Origin: Desulfovibrio sp. ZJ369
GTDB taxonomy: Bacteria > Desulfobacterota > Desulfovibrionia > Desulfovibrionales > Desulfovibrionaceae
Direction of reading: 5' to 3'
Length of the DNA: 64,000 nucleotides
Assembly: GCF_011039085.1 (NCBI RefSeq)
Contig: NZ_JAAKEI010000004.1
Coordinates: 62,001 to 126,000, forward strand
The notes beneath the pieces are model-generated. The model searched no databases, had not been told where the DNA came from, and saw only the letters and a program-made list of their open reading frames with translations. Positions 44,507 to 53,003 of this stretch are shown here, piece after piece (position 1 is the stretch's first letter; every line of letters begins with the position of its first letter). The position numbers were made by a program, and so were the translations under genes.

Positions 44507-46320
44507 AGCGTCTCCTTGTTCCATAAAGCGGACAGACGATGTCTCCAGGTGGGCAGTACCCGCCGCAGGGTAAAGCCGTCCTCGGTCAGCATGCGCCGCA
44601 GATTGAGCAGATGGGCCGAGCCCACGAACACCGCCGCGCCGCCCCGTTCCAGCCAGGGCCGCATGCGCTCGCGGAAGCGCTGGTCGCGGTGGTCTATGAT
44701 GTGTTCGGTGCGCGAGGGAAACTCCGTGCTGGTGCCCAGCATGCCTTCCAGATTTCCGGCCAGATAGGATGCCGCGTTGCGTTTGCGATAGGCGTCCCAG
44801 CGACGGCAGTCGCGTAAAAAGCGCACGATGCGCTCCATGGGCGCGGCTTCCAGCGCGGCGATCTGCTCCGCCACGGTTTCCATGCCGAATACTGTTTTGC
44901 CCATGTCCCCGGCCAGGTTCCATATTTCCAGGTCTACGGACTGCTTCCAGCCGCGTTGTTCCAGAAACAGCGTCCACAGCGAAAAAAAGGCGTACCACGG
45001 CCGGCTTTGGCCCAAAAGCCCGCGCAGCACGTCCGGCGCGGGGGGCGGTCCGTCGGCCAGCAGACGGCGGCGGCACAAAACGCGTTCCAAAAGGATCACG
45101 TCGGCCTCCGTCAGATGATCGAGCACGCTTTCGCCCGGCGGCGGCGCGACGCGGCCCGCCTCATCCACTTCGGCCAGACTGTCCTGATCCAGCGGCCCTT
45201 CCAGGATGATGGTATCCACCTTTTCAAACAGACGACGCAAGGATCGTTCAAACGAACAACAGAAAAAGTGAGCCGTGCCGCCCAGCCATGAGGTATGGCC
45301 GTTTTTGTCCACACGCCAGAGCATGGCGAAGGGGCGCTGATCGGGTTGATCGAGGACGAAACGCCACTTGTCGGTCGGACCGGCCGTCAGCAGTGCGCGC
45401 ACCACATCGGCGCCCTGGGCGACGGGCGGGGGAGAAACGGCGGGGCGTTCCTCCCAGGCGGCCGCCACATAGGGCAGCACCGGGCGACCTCCCCATTTGC
45501 GCTTGAAGCGCCGGATACCCTCGTTGACGCCCACACCCAGATGAATAAAAGCCTTGCCTTCACGCCGGGCGGCTTCGAGCATGGCTCGGAATAAAAGATC
45601 CGTGGCGTGGGGCGCGTAGTGCGCGCGGGAATGCGCGCCGATGAGATAGGTGCAGAAGCGCGGCGGCGCGAAATCCAGAAGCAGGCTGGCCGCCACCCGG
45701 CCTTCCGCGTCCACGGCGTCAAACAGGCGCAGATCCGTACCCGGCGCGTTCAGAACCGAAGCGGTGCGCGCGTACAATTCGCGCACGTTGGGGCGCAGGG
45801 CCGCCCGGCCCATGAATTCCGTCCACAGACGACGATGGGCCGGGGTGAACTCCTTGCCTTCCCGCACACGCAGGGGACTGCGGGCGAGGACATTGCGCAG
45901 GCGGGCGGGCGTCGGCGCGTTTACATCCAGGATGTATACTTCATCCCGCTCGGTGACGAAGGGCTCCAGGCGCTCCGGCGCAACCGGTCCGACCAGCCAG
46001 CATCGGCGTGCGCCTGTACGGCGCAGAGCCTTGGTCAGAGCCGCTTCAAAGGCCTCCATAGTCTGTCGTAGCGGAGCTTTCGGTTCAGTGTCCCCGGCCG
46101 TATCCGGCACAGCCCAGGCCGGGAGTTCATCGGCCAGGGGATAGGCCACGGCCGTCAGCCAGGGGGCGGCGTCCGGTCTGTCCGAGCCGTCCGAACCGCT
46201 GAAAAACAGAAAACCGTCTTCCACAAAGGGCGTGCCGCCGGACATGGCTGCCATGAAGGCCGTCGAGTGTTCGGGCACCGTGGCCCGGATGGTAACAAAG
46301 TCCGTGGGCATGGCGGTCAT
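44503..46320 (-). CDS. GNAT-like domain fused to a TraB/GumN (Tiki-like) domain
   Basis: 605 residues from the ATG at 46320, preceded by AGGAAG; an upstream ATG at 46368 has no ribosome site. Residues about 130-290 are a GNAT-like domain paralogous to the next gene product. Residues about 315-600 are a TraB/PrgY/GumN domain: GHTSWLGGTAHFF with GxxH at 348-351, IILEGPLD with a conserved Glu, and AAVFVGSAHLLNLRRML with a second GxxH at 567-570. Paired GxxH motifs and the Glu are the metal ligands described for Tiki/TraB proteases, including PrgY, which limits a peptide pheromone. No signal peptide or membrane helix is visible. It is the first gene of the cassette. Confidence 0.78.
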   Translation of the reverse strand: MTAMPTDFVTIRATVPEHSTAFMAAMSGGTPFVEDGFLFFSGSDGSDRPDAAPWLTAVAYPLADELPAWAVPDTAGDTEPKAPLRQTMEAFEAALTKALRRTGARRCWLVGPVAPERLEPFVTERDEVYILDVNAPTPARLRNVLARSPLRVREGKEFTPAHRRLWTEFMGRAALRPNVRELYARTASVLNAPGTDLRLFDAVDAEGRVAASLLLDFAPPRFCTYLIGAHSRAHYAPHATDLLFRAMLEAARREGKAFIHLGVGVNEGIRRFKRKWGGRPVLPYVAAAWEERPAVSPPPVAQGADVVRALLTAGPTDKWRFVLDQPDQRPFAMLWRVDKNGHTSWLGGTAHFFCCSFERSLRRLFEKVDTIILEGPLDQDSLAEVDEAGRVAPPPGESVLDHLTEADVILLERVLCRRRLLADGPPPAPDVLRGLLGQSRPWYAFFSLWTLFLEQRGWKQSVDLEIWNLAGDMGKTVFGMETVAEQIAALEAAPMERIVRFLRDCRRWDAYRKRNAASYLAGNLEGMLGTSTEFPSRTEHIIDHRDQRFRERMRPWLERGGAAVFVGSAHLLNLRRMLTEDGFTLRRVLPTWRHRLSALWNKETL

Positions 46321-46474
46321 GGCGCGACTTCCTGGGAGGACGGTGGACGGGATCTGACGTTCCCGCATAGTTCGCCTTTACGCTAGCCTCCGGAAGGCTT
46401 CTTGACAAGAGCGCCAGCGTTCCAATGAAGGATTATGTGCTGACAATCCGCACCCGTCCCCCGAACCGCTTGCC

Positions 46475-46544
46475 GAGGGATTCGCCTTTGCGATGATTTT
46501 CGTAAAAAATTCATTTTATTTTTCCATGGTTGAGAAAGAAATTT
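46475..46544. repeat. Right 70-bp direct repeat flanking the GNAT-TraB/radical SAM cassette
   Basis: It begins GAGGGATTCGCCTTTG, contains TAAAAAATTCATT, and ends CATGGTTGAGAAAGAAATTT. It is in the same orientation as the left copy at 42439 and has eight differences over 70 positions. It lies upstream of the cassette's first gene. Confidence 0.9.
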
Positions 46545-46655
46545 GTGATGGGAGCCTGCACAAAAAGCTCCGGGCGCTCACAAGCGCCAGGCAGCGGCAA
46601 ACAGTTTGCCGCTGCCCCAGGGCTTGCAGTGCTACCTTTGCGCGGCGCAAAGGGA

Positions 46656-47117
46656 TCAGTTGTGCAGCACAATAGAGAAATTGAGATACCAGGCAAAGCC
46701 GACCCAGGCCAGATACGGCAGAAACAGATATGCGCCCATGCGGCTGATGGGCAGGCTTTTCCAGACGTAGAGCAACAGGAGCGCAAAAAGCGCGGATATG
46801 ATGACCAGGCCCGCGGTGGGGCTGCGCAGGTAAAAAAAGACAGTGCTCCAACTGAAATTCACTGCCAGTTGCAACAGAAAAATGCCGGTGGCAACGCCCC
46901 GGCCGGGCCGCCCGCTGTTTTGCACCAGGGACATGGAAAGCCCCATGAGAATGTAAAGCACTACCCAGACCAGGGCAAACACCCAGCCCGGCGGGGTCAG
47001 CAGCGATTTGTGGAGGAACGGATACCAGTGGCGCAGCGCATCACTCTGCAAGGCCGACGCACTCATGCCCACAGCAAGACAAAGCACTGGCCAGAAAAAA
47101 AATCTCAGATATTTCAT
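46656..47117 (-). CDS. tspO: TspO/MBR family tryptophan-rich membrane protein
   Basis: 153 residues with five hydrophobic helices, full length for TspO. Conserved positions are LLTPPGWVFALVWVVLYILM and NFSWSTVFFYLRSPTAGLV, with the aromatic-rich LPYLAWVGFAWYLNFSIV at the end. TspO proteins bind and degrade or transport porphyrins and may act in oxidative or light stress; in an anaerobe a tetrapyrrole-related role is likely. The start is ATG at 47117. It is convergent to nothing on its left; hairpins such as GGCAGCGGCAAA/TTTGCCGCTGCC at 46592-46618 may end its transcript. Confidence 0.9.
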   Translation of the reverse strand: MKYLRFFFWPVLCLAVGMSASALQSDALRHWYPFLHKSLLTPPGWVFALVWVVLYILMGLSMSLVQNSGRPGRGVATGIFLLQLAVNFSWSTVFFYLRSPTAGLVIISALFALLLLYVWKSLPISRMGAYLFLPYLAWVGFAWYLNFSIVLHN

Positions 47118-47400
47118 CAGGGAAACCTCGATTGCGTCAAAGAAAGATGTTGGATACGGAGCAGTAAGCTTCTTTGCGCCGGATATTTACATAAAATATC
47201 AGGCAAGAATTCTCTCTTTACAGCTCACTGGAAGCAAGTTTCCATCAAAACTCCGGCAAATACAAGAGCGCGTTTCGTGCCTTTACCAGAAATCCCCTGA
47301 TTGCCGGGCCGTCACACAGGGCAAATGTACGCGGCCCGCGCCACGAGGCCCTTGCTGCCTGCGCCTGATGCCGGGCGGCAACGGTCGCGCGCCCGCCCTG

Positions 47401-47452
47401 AAAAAGCCACAAAAAAACGGCGACCTGGGCCGCCGTTTTTTTGTGGCTTTTT
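47401..47452. terminator. Bidirectional hairpin terminator
   Basis: Arms AAAAAGCCACAAAAAAACGG and CCGTTTTTTTGTGGCTTTTT are nearly perfectly complementary with a short loop. A/T runs on both sides allow termination in both directions. It lies 10 bases after the small zinc-ribbon-like gene on the minus strand. Confidence 0.85.
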
Positions 47453-47462
47453 CAGGGACGCG

Positions 47463-47624
47463 CTAATCGCACACGCCGGTATGTTCCGGGCCTTCCGGCA
47501 CGGCGCAGGCTTCCTGCCGCTGGCCTGTGCCGTTGCACGCAAAGCAGGCCGTGCCGTCTTCATTCCGGCCTGTGCCGCCACAGGCCGGGCAGGTGGTATA
47601 TCCGTCATCAGATGTTATGGTCAT
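47463..47624 (-). CDS. Small DnaJ-zinc-finger-like protein with two CxxCxGxG motifs
   Basis: 53 residues starting at ATG 47624 behind a strong GGAGGT ribosome site. The two motifs are CPACGGTGRNEDG and CFACNGTGQRQEA, the CxxCxGxG pair seen in DnaJ and in small redox or zinc proteins. A final Cys lies near the end (TGVCD). No other domain is present, so it is probably a free zinc-binding module, perhaps a redox chaperone or partner of an unseen protein. It is monocistronic with its own terminator, which supports a real gene despite its size. Confidence 0.75.
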   Translation of the reverse strand: MTITSDDGYTTCPACGGTGRNEDGTACFACNGTGQRQEACAVPEGPEHTGVCD

Positions 47625-47821
47625 GATCAATACCTCCGTTGTCGATAATCTCAACTGCATTGACCATAGCATGCAAAGCGAAAAAGTTACAGCGCGGCTG
47701 TGACGGCAAGCCGCGTCCCAGGCATCTTTCCTGCGCCGGGCAGGCAATCGCGCAGGCGCAGATCACAGGCGGTTGCCGCGCCGCCGCTGTGCCTGTTGCT
47801 CAAGGTTATGCGCCGCTCCCT

Positions 47822-48448
47822 TTATTGGGTGCCGAAGATACGATCCCCGGCGTCGCCGAGGCCGGGGATAATGTAGCCGTTTTCATTGAGATGATCGTCA
47901 ATGGCCGCGGTGTAAATATCCACATCCGGGTGCTGGGCTTGCACCCTGGCAATGCCCTCGGGCGCGCAAACCAGATTGAGGCTGCATATCCGGCGGCAGC
48001 CGTGCTTTTTCAGCAGATCGATCGTTGCGACCAGGGAGCCGCCCGTGGCCAGCATGGGGTCCAGAATGATCGCCAGACGCTGTTCCAGATCCCTGGCCAG
48101 TTTGACGTAATACTCAACCGGCTCCAAGGTGTCCTCATTCCGGTACAGGCCCACCACGCTGATTTTCGCGCCTGGGATCATGTCCAGCACGCCGTCCATG
48201 AGCCCGATACCGGCGCGTAAAATGGGCACCACCGTTACGTTTTTACCTGAAATGGCCTCAATTTCCACAGGTCCGGCCCAACCCTGCGCAATCCGCTTTT
48301 CCGTGCGAAAGGTCTTGGTGGCCTCGTAAATGAGCAGGCGCGCCACTTCATTGGCCACAACGCGAAATTCGCGGGTGGAGGTGGCTTGCATGCGCAATAT
48401 GCCCAGCTTATGCCGCACAAGGGGATGATCAACCACACAGACGGCCAT
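47822..48448 (-). CDS. upp: Uracil phosphoribosyltransferase
   Basis: 208 residues, the normal Upp length. [15 protein letters not shown] begins the protein. The PRPP loop [20 protein letters not shown] and the uracil-binding C-terminal block [17 protein letters not shown] are intact. It converts uracil and PRPP to UMP in pyrimidine salvage. It appears monocistronic; no uraA permease is adjacent. Confidence 0.96.
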   Translation of the reverse strand: MAVCVVDHPLVRHKLGILRMQATSTREFRVVANEVARLLIYEATKTFRTEKRIAQGWAGPVEIEAISGKNVTVVPILRAGIGLMDGVLDMIPGAKISVVGLYRNEDTLEPVEYYVKLARDLEQRLAIILDPMLATGGSLVATIDLLKKHGCRRICSLNLVCAPEGIARVQAQHPDVDIYTAAIDDHLNENGYIIPGLGDAGDRIFGTQ

Positions 48449-48750
48449 GCGCCCTCCTCTCCGGGAGCCCTGCTCTCAGGCAGCCAGAGTACATATAACA
48501 ATGTGTTTTAACAGTATTTATTATATAAAGCCTATGCTCCGGAAAACAAAGTGTCAAGCCCTGGCACTGCCGGAGGCAATGCAGGAGGATGCAAAAAGCC
48601 GCCGGTTTACAGTGCGACGCTTTTGGAGTAGGCACAAACCCATTCATTACAAGCGGTTCGCGCTGCCCGTGGGCCTGCCGCATGAACTCCCGAAAGATAC
48701 ACATTGCTTCGGCCACGCGGGCAGGTCCGGCATGTGGAAAGGGAAAAACA
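48449..48750. other. Intergenic region between divergent upp and the DSD1-family gene
   Basis: 302 bases with an AT-rich centre (48490-48530, ACAATGTGTTTTAACAGTAT) likely to carry the two divergent promoters. Nothing else is recognisable. The last bases give GGAAAGGG ahead of the plus-strand gene. Confidence 0.4.
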
Positions 48751-49875
48751 ATGGATATACGCGACCTGCAAACTCCGGCCCTGCTGCTGGATGAAGAACG
48801 CCTGCGCGCCAACATCGGGCGTCTGAAGGGCCGCTTGCACAAGAAAGGCGTGGCGCTGCGGCCGCACTGCAAGACCTGCAAAAGCATTGACGCGGCCCGG
48901 CTCTGCCTGTCCGGCCCGCAGGGCCCCATTGCGGTTTCCACCCTGGCCGAAGCCGAATACTTTGCGGCCCGCGGCATCACGGACATCTGTTACGCGGTGG
49001 GCATCGCGCCCGGCAAGCTGGGGCGCGCCGCGGCCCTGCGCGAAAAGGGCGTCGCCTTGTCTCTTGTGCTGGACAGTGTGGAAAGCGCCTGCCTTCTGGC
49101 CCGTTTCGCCGGGGATCGCCACTGCGTTTTCGATATTCTGCTGGAAATCGATTGCGACGGCCACCGTTCCGGCCTTGCGCCCGATGACCCGGAACTTCTG
49201 GAGACGGCGGCCGTGCTGCGCGCTGCCGGGCAGAATCTGCGCGGCGTGCTGACCCACGCGGGCTCGGCCTATGATCTCCCCGCGCCGGGCCCGGCGGCTT
49301 TTGCGGCCCTGGCCGGGAAGGAGCGCCACGCCGCCGTGCGGGCGGCCGAAAATCTGCGCGCCGCCGGGCACGCCTGCCCCACGGTCAGCGTGGGCTCCAC
49401 GCCCACGGCCTTTTTCGGCGAGGATTTCACGGGCGTCACGGAAGTGCGGGCCGGGGTCTATATGTTTCAGGATCTGGTCATGGCCGGGCTGGGCGTTTGC
49501 CGCAAGAAGGATATTGCCCTTTCCGTGCTTTGCGCCGTCATCGGCCGCCAGAAAGGCAGCGGCAGCCTGGTGACTGACGCGGGCTGGATGGCCCTTTCCC
49601 GCGACGCGGGCCTTGCCGGGAACTTCCAGCGCCACGGCTACGGCCTGATCTGCGACGCGCAGGGCCGCCTGCTGCCGGGTCTGCGCGTTGTCGCAACCAA
49701 TCAGGAACACGGCATTGTGGCGGCAGAGGCGGGCTGCTGCCCTGCCCTCCCCGCAGGAACGCTGCTGCGCGTTCTGCCGGTGCATGCCTGCGCCACGGCC
49801 GCAGCCTTCGACGCCTACCACCTCTGCCGCGGCACGGAGATCATTGCGCTCTGGCCCCGCTGCCGGGGCTGGTAG
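48751..49875 (+). CDS. DSD1-family PLP-dependent alanine racemase-fold enzyme (D-threonine aldolase or D-serine dehydratase-like)
   Basis: 374 residues. The N-terminal block DLQTPALLLDEERLRANIGR begins an alanine-racemase-type barrel with the PLP Lys in RPHCKTCKSIDAARL. The C-terminal DSD1 domain has the metal-site pattern QEHGIVAAEAG and LRVLPVHACATAAAFDAY. Members cleave D-threonine or D-3-hydroxyaspartate or deaminate D-serine; the exact substrate cannot be told. The start is ATG at 48751 after GGAAAGGG. An upstream extension of the open frame has no family similarity. Confidence 0.87.
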   Translation: MDIRDLQTPALLLDEERLRANIGRLKGRLHKKGVALRPHCKTCKSIDAARLCLSGPQGPIAVSTLAEAEYFAARGITDICYAVGIAPGKLGRAAALREKGVALSLVLDSVESACLLARFAGDRHCVFDILLEIDCDGHRSGLAPDDPELLETAAVLRAAGQNLRGVLTHAGSAYDLPAPGPAAFAALAGKERHAAVRAAENLRAAGHACPTVSVGSTPTAFFGEDFTGVTEVRAGVYMFQDLVMAGLGVCRKKDIALSVLCAVIGRQKGSGSLVTDAGWMALSRDAGLAGNFQRHGYGLICDAQGRLLPGLRVVATNQEHGIVAAEAGCCPALPAGTLLRVLPVHACATAAAFDAYHLCRGTEIIALWPRCRGW

Positions 49876-50006
49876 CAGGCGCGAAAACAGCCGCACAGCC
49901 TCTTTTTTCGTCTGCGCGGCCTTGATCCGGCCCGCTCCGCGGCCCTTGCCTGAAGAATTCAATAGTGCCAAAATGGCGCAAACATAATTACCCGGGAGGA
50001 AACGCC

Positions 50007-51104
50007 ATGCCTGCCACAGTCTATTACGCGGACATGCACAGCCGCTCGCACGAGGACAGCAAGATCGCCAAGATTGCCCGGCTCTGCGACGCCGTGGGCC
50101 TGAAAAAAATCGTCAAAAAGAACGATCTCACGGCCGTCAAGCTCCATTTCGGCGAGTACGGCAATGATACGCATCTGAACCCCTCTTTCGCGCGGCAGGT
50201 GGTGGACAAGATCATTGCCGCGGGAGGCAAGCCCTTTTTAACCGACAGCACCACCCTGTATTCCGGCAGCCGCCACAACGCGGTGGATCACCTTCATACA
50301 GCCTATTTGCAGGGCTTCGCTCCTTCGGTGGTGCATGCTCCGGTGATCATTGCCGACGGCCTTTACGGCGAGAACGATCTGCCGGTGCGCATCAACTGCA
50401 AGCACTTCCAGGAAGTGCATATCGCCGCGGAAATCCGGCGCGCGCCCAGCATGGTGGTGCTCTCGCACTTTAAAGGTCATGAAATGGCCGGTTTCGGGGG
50501 CGCCATCAAAAATCTGGCTATGGGCGGGGCCTCGGTGCGCGGCAAAAGGGATCAGCACGCCACGCATGTGAATGTGGACAAAGCGACCTGCATCGGCTGC
50601 GGCAAATGCGTCAGGCACTGCCCGCAACAGGCTCTGAGCCTGCACGAGGGAAAAAGCCGGGTGGACATCAGCCGCTGCATCGGCTGCTTTGAATGCATCA
50701 CGGTCTGCCCGGTCAAGGCCATCAGCATTGACTGGGCCACGGAGCTGGCGCCCTTTATTGAGCGAATGACCGAATACGCCTACGGCGTGGTCAAAGGACG
50801 GCAGAAACGGATCTGCTATCTCAACTTCGTGCTCAACGTCACGCCGGATTGCGATTGCGTGGCCTGGAGCGACGCGCCCCTGGCGCCGGACTTGGGCATC
50901 CTGGCTTCTCGCGATCCCGTGGCGCTGGATCAGGCCTGTTTCGATCTTGTCAATCAGGCTCCCAGCCTGGACCCCAAGTCGGCTGAAAACAAAGACCTCG
51001 ACAAGTTCACGGCCCGCTGGCCCATGACGCACGGCGCCATCCAACTGAGCTACGGCCAGGAGATCGGCCTGGGCAGCCGTCAGTATGTGCTGGAAAAAAT
51101 ATAA
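50007..51104 (+). CDS. DUF362 domain protein with two 4Fe-4S clusters
   Basis: 365 residues. The DUF362 domain spans about residues 1-200 (VKLHFGEYGNDTHLNPSFAR, HFKGHEMAGFGGAIKNLAMG). It is followed by two ferredoxin-type clusters, CIGCGKCVRHCPQQALSL and CIGCFECITVCPVKAIS, and a C-terminal DUF362 continuation. It is a cytosolic iron-sulfur protein of unknown reaction that is common in anaerobes and often linked to electron transfer. The ATG at 50007 has GGGAGGA upstream. No operon partner is obvious. Confidence 0.88.
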   Translation: MPATVYYADMHSRSHEDSKIAKIARLCDAVGLKKIVKKNDLTAVKLHFGEYGNDTHLNPSFARQVVDKIIAAGGKPFLTDSTTLYSGSRHNAVDHLHTAYLQGFAPSVVHAPVIIADGLYGENDLPVRINCKHFQEVHIAAEIRRAPSMVVLSHFKGHEMAGFGGAIKNLAMGGASVRGKRDQHATHVNVDKATCIGCGKCVRHCPQQALSLHEGKSRVDISRCIGCFECITVCPVKAISIDWATELAPFIERMTEYAYGVVKGRQKRICYLNFVLNVTPDCDCVAWSDAPLAPDLGILASRDPVALDQACFDLVNQAPSLDPKSAENKDLDKFTARWPMTHGAIQLSYGQEIGLGSRQYVLEKI

Positions 51105-51438
51105 TCCCTGCTCTGCCGCGGCGCTCTGCGCCGCGGCAACCTCCACGAAAAGCGCAAGGGACAGGCATTCGGCAACTCGCCAAAAAATGCCTTGCTGAAT
51201 AGTGCGTAAGCCCTTGACGAACAGCGTCTCTACCCCCTAAGACACAGATCAGGTACCTCAAGAACCATAACACGGAGCGTTTTTTACGGTTGAAGCACAG
51301 AATTCCGGGCTGCGCCGTTGCGCCAAGCCGTTCGGCTGAGCATTTCCGGTGGTAGTATCCGGCCTGCACGTTGGGGCCGGTGTCTATCCCGGATGCCTGT
51401 ACCGGCCCGATAAACAGACAATGAGCTGGAGGACGCGC
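51105..51438. other. Intergenic region upstream of the APC permease
   Basis: 334 bases, with CGCCGCGGC-type short inverted repeats at 51116-51140 just after the DUF362 gene. An AT-richer part at 51190-51300 probably holds the permease promoter. No gene is visible. Confidence 0.4.
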
Positions 51439-52959
51439 ATGGGGGATACACCGGAAAAGCACAGTCATGCGGGCGAAGTGCGTGAAGAACTGGAAAAAAC
51501 GCTTCGCCCTCTGGAGGTGCTGGCCCTGGCCTTGGGCGCCATTGTGGGCTGGGGGTGTTTTGTACTGCCGGGGATACGCTTTCTGCCTGATGCCGGCCCG
51601 CTGGGAACAGTCATTGCGTTCTTTGTGGGCGCCCTGTTTCAATGCATCGTGGCTTTGAGCTACAGTTTTCTGATCAAGCCCTATCCGGTGGCAGGCGGCG
51701 CGTTTGCCTATGCCTATGCCGGTTTCGGACCCAGGGGCGCCTTTATCTGCGGTTGGGCCCTGGTGCTCAGCTACATCTGCGTTATCGCGGCCAATGCCAT
51801 GGCCATGATTCTCCTGACCCGCTATCTGTTGCCCGGCGTTTTTGACGTGGGCTATTTGTATTCCATTGCCGGTTGGGACATCAATGCCGGGGAGCTGGCT
51901 TTTGTTTCCGCTGTGCTGGTGCTTTTCGGCTGGATGAATTTCCGGGGCATGGGCGCGGCCAGCGCCATTCAGGTCTTTCTCGCCTTTGCCCTTACCCTGG
52001 GCGTGCTGGTTTTGACGTTCGGCACGCTCCAGGCCGACACGTCGGCCTGGAGCAATCTGCAGCCGCTCTTCTCGGAAGACCGCTCGCCCCTGGCCAGCGT
52101 TCTGGTGGTCCTGGCCCTGACGCCCTGGCTTTACGTCGGTTTCGACACCATTCCCCAGACGGCCGAGGAATTTACCTTTTCCCCGCACAAAGCCCGCGAT
52201 CTGATGCTGCTCTCAATCATCTGCGGCGCGATCATTTACACCCTGGTGGCGCTCTGCGTGGCCGGCCTTATCCCCTACAAGGAACTTTTGAGCCAGAACC
52301 ACGCCTGGGCCACAGGCTGGGTCGCAGACCAGATCTTCGGAAGATGGGGCGGCGTGGCGCTTACCGTGCCGGTGCTGGCCGGCATTCTGACAGGCATGAA
52401 CGGCTTTTTCATGGCCACGACCCGGCTGCTGTTCAGCATGGGGCGCAGCAAATTTTTGCCCGACTTTTTTGCCGCGGTGCATTCCCGCTACAATACCCCC
52501 TGGAAAAGCGTGCTCTTCACCTTGGTGCTCTGCCTGATTGTGCCCTGGTTCGGCCGGGCGGCTCTGGGCTGGATTGTGGATATGTCCGCCATCGGCACGG
52601 CTCTGGCCTATTTGTTCACCGCCCTCACCGCCTTCAAATATCTGGGGCAGAATCCCGATCTGCCGGAAGCCCGCTGGGGCAGGCCTGTCTGCCTGATCGG
52701 CGCGGCCACTTCCATTGTCTGTTTTGTGCTGCTGATCTTCCCCAGCTCTCCGGCGGCCATCAGCGTGCCTTCATGGATCATGCTCTTCATCTGGGTGGGC
52801 CTGGGCAGCCTGTTTTATCTCAACAGGCGTCAGGATTTGCTGCACATTCCTCATAGCCGGTTGCGTTATCTGTTGTTCGGCAAGTCGGATTATCCGGTGC
52901 TGTTCAAAATCTCCGACGACGAAGAGGAAGCGGCGGAGGAATCTGTTCCCGGACAATAA
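51439..52959 (+). CDS. APC-superfamily amino-acid permease
   Basis: 506 residues with about 12-13 hydrophobic segments. The first helix, LEVLALALGAIVGWGCFVLPG, contains the unwound GxG-type substrate site of APC permeases. The middle GFDTIPQTAEEFTFSPHKAR, with the family's conserved acidic pair, and the late SIGTALAYLFTALTAFKYLG-type helices fit. The substrate could be an amino acid or amine. The ATG at 51439 is preferred because GGAGGA lies six bases upstream; 51421 is a possible alternative. It is followed 44 bases later by a periplasmic binding protein gene. The C-terminal tail is acidic (DDEEEAAEE). Confidence 0.85.
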   Translation: MGDTPEKHSHAGEVREELEKTLRPLEVLALALGAIVGWGCFVLPGIRFLPDAGPLGTVIAFFVGALFQCIVALSYSFLIKPYPVAGGAFAYAYAGFGPRGAFICGWALVLSYICVIAANAMAMILLTRYLLPGVFDVGYLYSIAGWDINAGELAFVSAVLVLFGWMNFRGMGAASAIQVFLAFALTLGVLVLTFGTLQADTSAWSNLQPLFSEDRSPLASVLVVLALTPWLYVGFDTIPQTAEEFTFSPHKARDLMLLSIICGAIIYTLVALCVAGLIPYKELLSQNHAWATGWVADQIFGRWGGVALTVPVLAGILTGMNGFFMATTRLLFSMGRSKFLPDFFAAVHSRYNTPWKSVLFTLVLCLIVPWFGRAALGWIVDMSAIGTALAYLFTALTAFKYLGQNPDLPEARWGRPVCLIGAATSIVCFVLLIFPSSPAAISVPSWIMLFIWVGLGSLFYLNRRQDLLHIPHSRLRYLLFGKSDYPVLFKISDDEEEAAEESVPGQ

Positions 52960-53003
52960 GACGGCCCTGCAACAACATTTTACCCTGATACGGAGAAAAC
53001 TCT

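Noticed and set aside
46424-46495. Possible 23-residue peptide (MKDYVLTIRTRPPNRLPRDS...) upstream of the radical SAM cassette as a precursor
   Set aside because: No Shine-Dalgarno sequence, wrong strand for the operon, and it runs into the flanking direct repeat.
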